From positions 1 through 11,648 of the forward strand of contig MNJC01000008.1 of the NCBI GenBank assembly GCA_001920085.1: a DNA stretch of 11,648 bases, read 5' to 3'. Position numbers and translations under genes: made by a program. Origin of the DNA: Actinobacteria bacterium 13_1_20CM_4_69_9 (GTDB lineage: Bacteria; Actinomycetota; Thermoleophilia; Gaiellales; Gaiellaceae). Of the stretch, positions 6,898-11,648 are shown piece by piece. The stretch's first letter is position 1; each line of letters starts with the position of its first letter. The notes beneath the pieces were generated by a model. The model saw only the letters and a program-made list of their open reading frames with translations. It was not told where the DNA came from and ran no database searches.

Positions 6898-7889
6898 TCC
6901 TCGTCGACGCAGACGTGCTGGGCCGGCGCCGGACCGGCGACGAGACGTACGTGCGAGAGCTCCTGCGGGAACTGCCCCGGGTCGCCGAAGACCTCCGCAT
7001 CGCGGCGATCGCCCGCGACCCCTCGCTCGTTCCCGAGGGGGTCGAGGCGGTCGTGCTGCGCGCGCGCTCCCAGGAGCTCCGAATGGCTGTGCGCGTCCCG
7101 ACGCTCTTGCGGCGCCTCCGGCCGGGCCTTGCTCACTTCGTCCATTCGCTCCCGTTGCACTGCCCCGTCCCGGCGGTGCTGACGGTTCAGGACCTCTCGT
7201 GGGAACGCGATCCGAGCGTCTTCGGTCGGTGGGATCTCGCCACCTTCAAGGTATTCGTGCGGAGCTCCGTCAAGCGAGCCCGGCACGTGTTCGCCATCTC
7301 CGAGCGCACGAAGCGCGACCTCGTCGAGCTGTACGGGACGCCTCCCGAAAAGATCACCGTCACGCCGCTGGCGCCCGACCCCGAGTTCAAGCCCGCCCGG
7401 GAACACGACTCGTTCTTGCTGTTCGTGAGCGCGATCGAGCCGCGCAAGCAGCCGCTCGCCGCGATCGACGCCGCGAACGCGGTCGGGCGCAGGCTCGTCG
7501 CAGTCGGCCCGATCAAGGATGCCGAGCTGGCGGCGGAGCTCTCGCGCCGTGGCGCGGACGTGCGCGGGTACGTGGCGAAGGACGAGCTCGTGCGGCTGTA
7601 CCAGTCCGCCGCGTGCCTCGTCTTCCCATCGCGCTACGAGGGCTTCGGCCTCCCCGTGGTCGAGGCGATGGCCTGCGGCACGCCCGTGGTCGCGGCACCG
7701 GAGCCGGCGCTGCAGGAAGTTGCCGGCGACGCGGCGGTCTTCGCCGAGGATCTCGCCGAGGGCGTGCGCAGCGCTCTCGCCGAGCGCGAACGCCTCTCCG
7801 CGGCAGGCCTCGAGCGCGCGAAGGCGTTCTCCTGGCGGGAGACTGCGCGCATCACCGCGGGCGTGTATCGCAGGATCCTCGGTACATGA
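6894..7889 (+). CDS. GT4-family glycosyltransferase with Gln in place of the HD-motif His
   Basis: A GT-B glycosyltransferase of 331 residues starting at GTG 6894 in a GTGA overlap. N-terminal VILVDADVLGRRRTGDETYV matches the glycine-loop region of GT4 enzymes. Further on are HVFAISERTKRDLVELYG, VTPLAPDPEF, IEPRKQPL (R184, K185), a VAVGPI strand and EX7E (E249, E257 in EGFGLPVVE). The segment that reads TVHDL in the neighbour at 5914 reads TVQDL here (Q99, D100). The donor domain is otherwise complete. C-terminal GLERAKAFSWRETARITAGVYR closely parallels the two preceding genes, so the three probably arose by tandem duplication. The last codon overlaps the ATG of the GT2 gene. Substrate unknown. 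Confidence 0.92.
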   Translation: MILVDADVLGRRRTGDETYVRELLRELPRVAEDLRIAAIARDPSLVPEGVEAVVLRARSQELRMAVRVPTLLRRLRPGLAHFVHSLPLHCPVPAVLTVQDLSWERDPSVFGRWDLATFKVFVRSSVKRARHVFAISERTKRDLVELYGTPPEKITVTPLAPDPEFKPAREHDSFLLFVSAIEPRKQPLAAIDAANAVGRRLVAVGPIKDAELAAELSRRGADVRGYVAKDELVRLYQSAACLVFPSRYEGFGLPVVEAMACGTPVVAAPEPALQEVAGDAAVFAEDLAEGVRSALAERERLSAAGLERAKAFSWRETARITAGVYRRILGT

Positions 7890-8656
7890 AGGTCTCGGGC
7901 ATCTTCGTCGCCACCGGCCCGAGCGAGGCCGCGATGCTGGGCGAGTCGCTCCCGCAGCTGCACGCCCAGGTCGACGAGCTCGTAGTCGTGGCGAACGGGC
8001 GAGGCGGGCGCCCGGCGTCGCTGCCGCCCGACGTGCGTGTCCTCGAGAACGAGCAGCCGCTCGGGTTCTCCGCGAACGTCAACAAAGGGATCGCGTCGAC
8101 CAGCGGCGAGTACGTCGTCATCGCGAATCCCGACGCGATCCCCGAGCCGGGGTGCATCGCGGCGCTCGTCGAGTTCGCCGACGGACATCGGCGCTGCGGC
8201 ATCGCCGGTCCCAAGATGCTCAATCCCGACGGAACGCTCCAGGCCTCGCGACGCAGCTTCCCCACGATCGGCGGCACGATCGTCCGGCGCACGCCGCTCC
8301 GTTCGCTCTTCCCGCCGCTGCGTTGGCAGAAGCGCCACTACCTGCTCGACGCGCCGATCGACGAGCCGCTGGAGGTCGACACCATGCTCGGCGCGTTCCT
8401 GCTCATGCGCCGGGCGATGCTCGAGCAGATCGGCGGCTGGGACGCCGGCTACAAGCTGTACGTCGAGGACATCGACCTCAGCTACCGCGCGATGAAGGCC
8501 GGCTGGGAGCGCTGGTGGGTGCCGGCTGCCGTCGTCCGGCACGAGTACCAGGCGGTGATCGACAAGCACTTCTTCACGCGCCGGAACCTGTGGCACATGC
8601 ACGCCATGCTGCGCTTCCTGCGCAAACACCCCGAGCGCCTGTTCGCGCTGCGGTGA
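7886..8656 (+). CDS. GT2-family glycosyltransferase, rhamnosyltransferase-like
   Basis: An inverting GT-A-fold enzyme of 256 residues, typical in size for WbbL-like rhamnosyltransferases, which add rhamnose from dTDP-rhamnose to a lipid-linked acceptor. N-terminal VSGIFVATG and ELVVVANGRG form the first strands; GFSANVNKGI (60-69) and IANPDAI (NPD at 81-83) make the donor and metal site. GPKMLNPDGTLQASRRSFPT is characteristic of this subgroup. LGAFLLMRR, GGWD (183-186) and the VEDIDLSYRAMKAGW segment with E194-D195 supply the usual catalytic-base region. All key elements are present, so it should be active, though rhamnose as donor is an inference and no dTDP-rhamnose genes are in the window. 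It is the only ATG-started gene of the operon (ATGA overlap at 7886-7889), with a weak AGGA ten bases upstream. Confidence 0.92.
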   Translation: MKVSGIFVATGPSEAAMLGESLPQLHAQVDELVVVANGRGGRPASLPPDVRVLENEQPLGFSANVNKGIASTSGEYVVIANPDAIPEPGCIAALVEFADGHRRCGIAGPKMLNPDGTLQASRRSFPTIGGTIVRRTPLRSLFPPLRWQKRHYLLDAPIDEPLEVDTMLGAFLLMRRAMLEQIGGWDAGYKLYVEDIDLSYRAMKAGWERWWVPAAVVRHEYQAVIDKHFFTRRNLWHMHAMLRFLRKHPERLFALR

Positions 8657-9231
8657 GCTGGACCGAGACGGCGTACGCCGACCCGCACGCGTACCTGGCG
8701 CATCGCGGCGAGCTGACCGTCGCCCTGGGCCCGCGGCTGGAGTCGGGCGACACGCTCGTCGACCTCGCCTGCGGGGACGGCGGTCTGGCCGACTATCTCC
8801 CGGGCATTCGCTATCGCGGCGTCGACTCGAGCCCCGAGATGGTCGAGTCGGCGCGGCGGCGCGATCGAGACGTCGTGCTCGCGGACCTCAACGACTACGA
8901 GCCGCCCGAGCCGGTCGCGGCCACGACGTGCTTTCGCGCGATCTACTACGCGCGTGATCGCCGGGCCTTCTTCGAACGCGTCGCCGGCTACACACGGAAG
9001 AAGCTCGTGTTCGACCTGAATCCGCGTCAGTACCGCGTTGACGATGTGCGCGCCGATCTGCTCGCCGTCGGCCTCGACAGGCTCGAGCTGCGCCCGTTCT
9101 TCTCGCCGCAGCGCTTCGTGCTCCCCGGCTTCGCTGAGTCGACGCTGCACGCGCTCGAGCGGACGCCGCTGGCGACGCTGCTGCTGCGCTTTCGGTTCAG
9201 TTACCTCTGCGCGGCAAGTAGGCGTACGTGA
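8653..9231 (+). CDS. Class I SAM-dependent methyltransferase
   Basis: A 192-residue single-domain methyltransferase and the last gene of the plus-strand operon, starting at GTG 8653 in a 4-base GTGA overlap. Motif I is VDLACGDGG (36-44), the acidic motif II is GVDSS (D58), and VVLADLNDYEPP fits the motif III region. The second half, with FERVAGYTRKKLVFDLNP and YRVDDVRADLLAVGLDRLELRPFF, matches the latter part of the Rossmann-like fold. It is short for the class but complete. Its place in a glycosyltransferase operon suggests sugar O-methylation of the product; a lipid or other acceptor is also possible. It is not closely similar to the methyltransferase at the left edge. Its final 35 bases overlap the 3' end of the convergent minus-strand gene. 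Confidence 0.87.
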   Translation: MSWTETAYADPHAYLAHRGELTVALGPRLESGDTLVDLACGDGGLADYLPGIRYRGVDSSPEMVESARRRDRDVVLADLNDYEPPEPVAATTCFRAIYYARDRRAFFERVAGYTRKKLVFDLNPRQYRVDDVRADLLAVGLDRLELRPFFSPQRFVLPGFAESTLHALERTPLATLLLRFRFSYLCAASRRT

Positions 9232-11350
9232 TCTTCGCCCCGAGGTCGCGGCTGTCGCTGTCCGTCTGCGGCGACAGCTCGCGTGGACGGAACGTCGGCG
9301 TCACGTCCACCTCGACACGGAAGTGCGGGCCGGGCGCCGGCAGCACGAGGCGCTTCACGCCGTTCTTGTGCAGGACGAAGCTCTTGACGACCGTGGGCGT
9401 GCCGACGTGCGGCTGGTTGTCGTCGCCGATCACGATCGGCCCGAGCCTCACCGTGACGCGGCCGGGAACGTCCTTCCCGCCCCACGGCCGTGCCACGACG
9501 ATCCGAACGCGGCCGGGACGATCGCCGCTCGCGAACCGCGTGTAGGCGCTCGATGCGCCGGACCAGCCGTCCGCGTACTGCCCGCTGACGAAGTCGCGCA
9601 GCCGCAGCGGCGGCGTGACCTGCACGAGCCGCCAGTTCTGCAGCGAGCCGCCGGCCACGTGCTCGTGGGTCGTGACGAGACGTCCGGCGACGTTCATGCC
9701 CTGCTCCTCGACGACGTACGGATAGTGCGGATCATGGGACAGCGCGCCGTCGGGGAGCCTCGGGTCGGGCGTCAAGGTCGGGCCGGGGCCGGGGGCGGTG
9801 CCGTCGAGCCTCCACACGCGGCCGATCATCGAGTGGGGGTTCCAGAACTCCAGCAGCCACTCGCCGTTCGGGTCGGCCATCTGCTGGCCGAGGTAGAGCG
9901 CGGGTTTCCCGCCCGTCGCGTCGTCGACCCACGTGAACGGCCGCCGGATGTTGTCGACGAACCTGTCGGATGCGCGATTCGAAGCCGAGGCAAACGACAG
10001 CTCACCGGTGAATCCCCACACGAGCACCCCGGCGGCGACGGCCGCCGCGAGCCACCGCACGCGGCGGACGAGCAGCACGGCGACGGACAGACAGAGCAGC
10101 GCCACGAGCCCGGCCTTGGCTTGGCTCGGGTTGAGGCCGAGGTAGCGGTTGCCCTGCTGCAGGATCGCCAGCCCCGGCGCGTTGTAGGAGATGTCCTGCC
10201 CCATCTCGTACGGCGTCGTCAGCAGCAGGTACAGGACGAACACCGCGGAGACCAGGACGGCCACCGGATTGAAATTGCGGCGCTCGAACCAGAGCGCGGT
10301 CCCGACGAAGAGCAGCGGCACGACGTAGATCAGGTTGCGCTCGTACGTGTAGGTGCCGAATGTCGTCGACACGTACGTCGACTTCACCGCCGTGTAGACG
10401 CCGAACGAGATGACGGCTGCGAGCAGCACGCTGCGAAAGACCGTCACCGTCCGCAGCGGGCGCTCGCCGGTGCCCGGCCACAGTGAGGCGAGCCCGGCCA
10501 CCAGTGGAAAGACACCGAGGCCGATCGCCAGCGCACCGCCTGCGTTGAGGCCGAAATCGAAGATGCGCCGCTTGTAGTGGTCGGTCGAGATGAGCCACTC
10601 GAACGAGCCCTTCCCGAGCACGGCGCTCACCGTCACGGCCGCGCCGAGGAGGAGCACCACGAACCCGACCCAGTCCCACGTCGTCCACGTCGCGCGCCAG
10701 CGACCGACGCGGTCCGTCTGCCAGACGAGGAACAGCAACGCCAGCACGATGACGGCCCACAGCACGACGAGCTCGCCGCGCACGAACGGCGCGACGATCG
10801 CCGCCGCGATCGTGCCCACGATCCACCAGCGCGTCGGGCGCACGAGCGTCCGGAAGATCAGGAAGAGGCAGAGGGTCGAGTACGGGTAGGCGAGCGGCTC
10901 CTCGACGAGCATCGAGGAGTAGGCCATCGCCGGGATCACGCACGACGCCGCGGCGACGAACAGCGCCGCGGTGCGGCCGACGACATGACGCGCGAGTGCG
11001 TACGCCGGGAAGGCGGTCAGCATCATGATCAGCGCCGCCGTGTACTTCACGGTGGCGTAGGCCGTATGGACGTTGTGGATGCGCCAAGCGGGCGCCATCA
11101 CGTACGTCCAGAGCGTGTCGAAGGAGTGCGGCTCGCCTCGGCGCGCCGCGTGGCCGGTCAGCGCGATCGCGCGGGAGAGCTGCGTGAGCTCGAGCTCGTC
11201 GCCGAACAGCCACGGCGTCGAGTGCGCCCACGCCTCGACGGCGTAGACGATGCTCAGCCACAAGAAGATGCTGAGCAGCGGCACGGCGGCGAGCAGCCGA
11301 TCGGCGAATGTGCGCTCCACCGGCGCCGGACGCGCGCTCGCGACACTCAT
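9197..11350 (-). CDS. GT-C-like multi-pass membrane glycosyltransferase (stand-alone paralogue)
   Basis: A 717-residue integral membrane protein. After a short basic N-terminus comes the first membrane segment (about 18-41), then a loop with the acidic D51-E52 pair, the expected catalytic-region aspartate of PMT/ArnT-type GT-C enzymes, which use polyprenyl-phosphate sugars at the outer face. Around ten further hydrophobic segments run to about 450, including ALIMMLTAFPAYALA, the YERNLIYVVPLLFVG segment and LVALLCLSVAVLL. A soluble domain follows, with Y592-A-DGWSG and a beta-rich end. It aligns along its length with the membrane half of the fusion gene at 1869-4907 but keeps the roughly 55 residues missing there (about 283-338). 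ATG 11350 is chosen over an upstream TTG because GAGG at 11356-11359 sits five bases before it and the preceding gene ends only seven bases upstream. Donor and acceptor are unknown. Confidence 0.86.
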   Translation of the reverse strand: MSVASARPAPVERTFADRLLAAVPLLSIFLWLSIVYAVEAWAHSTPWLFGDELELTQLSRAIALTGHAARRGEPHSFDTLWTYVMAPAWRIHNVHTAYATVKYTAALIMMLTAFPAYALARHVVGRTAALFVAAASCVIPAMAYSSMLVEEPLAYPYSTLCLFLIFRTLVRPTRWWIVGTIAAAIVAPFVRGELVVLWAVIVLALLFLVWQTDRVGRWRATWTTWDWVGFVVLLLGAAVTVSAVLGKGSFEWLISTDHYKRRIFDFGLNAGGALAIGLGVFPLVAGLASLWPGTGERPLRTVTVFRSVLLAAVISFGVYTAVKSTYVSTTFGTYTYERNLIYVVPLLFVGTALWFERRNFNPVAVLVSAVFVLYLLLTTPYEMGQDISYNAPGLAILQQGNRYLGLNPSQAKAGLVALLCLSVAVLLVRRVRWLAAAVAAGVLVWGFTGELSFASASNRASDRFVDNIRRPFTWVDDATGGKPALYLGQQMADPNGEWLLEFWNPHSMIGRVWRLDGTAPGPGPTLTPDPRLPDGALSHDPHYPYVVEEQGMNVAGRLVTTHEHVAGGSLQNWRLVQVTPPLRLRDFVSGQYADGWSGASSAYTRFASGDRPGRVRIVVARPWGGKDVPGRVTVRLGPIVIGDDNQPHVGTPTVVKSFVLHKNGVKRLVLPAPGPHFRVEVDVTPTFRPRELSPQTDSDSRDLGAKITYAYLPRRGN

Positions 11351-11355
11351 CGCTG

Positions 11356-11359
11356 CCTC
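11356..11359 (-). promoter_or_regulatory. Ribosome binding site overlapping the upstream stop codon
   Basis: On the minus strand TGAGGCAGCGATG places GAGG five bases before the ATG at 11350, with its first two bases shared with the preceding gene's TGA stop. It decides the start of the membrane protein and indicates a two-gene, co-translated unit. Confidence 0.6.
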
Positions 11360-11648
11360 AGTCTGCACTTGCGCCGAGCACGACGCGCGGATCAAGGTCG
11401 GTTTCCCGCCTCACGAACCGGCACGGCACCTCGGCCAGGGTGCAGGCGTCGATGACGAGCCCCAGCCGCTCGCGCGGGGCGTCCGGGATCGTCACGAGCA
11501 CAGCGTCCGGCCGGGCTCTGGCCAGCACCGCCTCGATCTCCATCATCCCGCCGAGCACCGGCACGCCCTGCAAGCGGCGGCGAGCCAGCCGCTGGTCGTC
11601 GTCGACGAAGCCGACCACCTGCTCGCCCGCCGTCTCGCGGAGCTCGCG
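11358..11648 (-). CDS. C-terminal part of a sugar-precursor Rossmann-domain protein (5' partial)
   Basis: The minus-strand frame is open to the right edge, so the GTG at 11618 is internal and the start lies outside. The visible 96 residues contain VVGFVDDDQRLARRRLQGVPVLGG, an ARPDAVLVTIPDAPRERL strand-helix unit and AEVPCRFVRRETDLDP. This pattern is the nucleotide-binding domain seen at the N-terminus of CapD/WbpM-type nucleotide-sugar dehydratases and of WbaP-type sugar-phosphate transferases, and sometimes fused behind WecA-like transferases. The protein stops soon after this domain, with no short-chain dehydrogenase or transferase catalytic part downstream, so an arrangement with the catalytic domain upstream (WecA-like) or a stand-alone domain fits better. 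It ends seven bases before the membrane protein, clearly in one operon. Confidence 0.7.
   Translation of the reverse strand, partial: RELRETAGEQVVGFVDDDQRLARRRLQGVPVLGGMMEIEAVLARARPDAVLVTIPDAPRERLGLVIDACTLAEVPCRFVRRETDLDPRVVLGASAD

Noticed and set aside
11351..11395. TTG start for the minus-strand membrane protein
   Set aside because: It would overlap the preceding gene and add a non-conserved hydrophilic stretch. The ATG at 11350 has a well-spaced GAGG.
1..11648. CRISPR arrays, tRNA or rRNA genes, insertion sequences, phage or toxin-antitoxin genes
   Set aside because: I saw no regularly spaced repeats, RNA gene signatures, transposase motifs or terminal inverted repeats anywhere in the window.

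Overview
The window is very G+C-rich and densely coding, with many GTG starts, 4-base gene overlaps and almost no spacer DNA. Together with the protein style, this points to a high-GC actinobacterium, most likely a Thermoleophilia-type (Solirubrobacterales/Gaiellales) soil lineage. That placement is inferred from family resemblance; no taxonomic marker is present. The content is a cell-surface polysaccharide or glycoconjugate assembly locus.

Layout. (1) 1-709, plus strand: 3' part of a WbdD-like SAM methyltransferase, running in from the left edge. (2) 710-823: the only real spacer. It has locally lower G+C and several ACACG/CGTGT half-sites, and probably holds the promoter/operator of the next operon. 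(3) 824-9231, plus strand: a tightly packed operon of seven genes: a GT4 glycosyltransferase; a 1012-residue fusion of a GT4-like domain to a multi-pass GT-C-like membrane domain; three tandem GT4 glycosyltransferases of about 330 residues; a GT2 rhamnosyltransferase-like enzyme; and a small SAM methyltransferase. Five consecutive junctions from the fusion gene onward are 4-base GTGA or ATGA overlaps. (4) 9197-11648, minus strand: a stand-alone 717-residue GT-C-like membrane protein, preceded by the C-terminal part of a Rossmann-domain sugar-precursor protein cut by the right edge. The two operons converge and overlap by 35 bases at 9197-9231. There is no gene-free stretch longer than about 300 bases, and I saw no RNA genes, CRISPR arrays or insertion sequences.

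How it may work: GT4 and GT2 enzymes would build an oligosaccharide from nucleotide sugars on the cytoplasmic face, methyltransferases would decorate or cap it, and the GT-C-like membrane proteins would act at the outer face, classically using lipid-linked sugars.

The most unusual object is the fusion gene at 1869-4907. Compared with its own neighbours it appears to lack two blocks, in frame: the first strand and helix of the GT4 donor-binding domain (junction near residue 165) and about 55 residues in the membrane domain (junction near residue 649), while staying one open reading frame. The stand-alone membrane protein at the other end is its full-length paralogue and shares a C-terminal domain marked by a Y-x-DGWSG motif. 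The next GT4 (4904-5917) also has a shortened donor-site loop, and the GT4 at 6894-7889 has Gln in place of the usual HD-motif His. The locus may therefore contain several diverged or non-catalytic glycosyltransferases.
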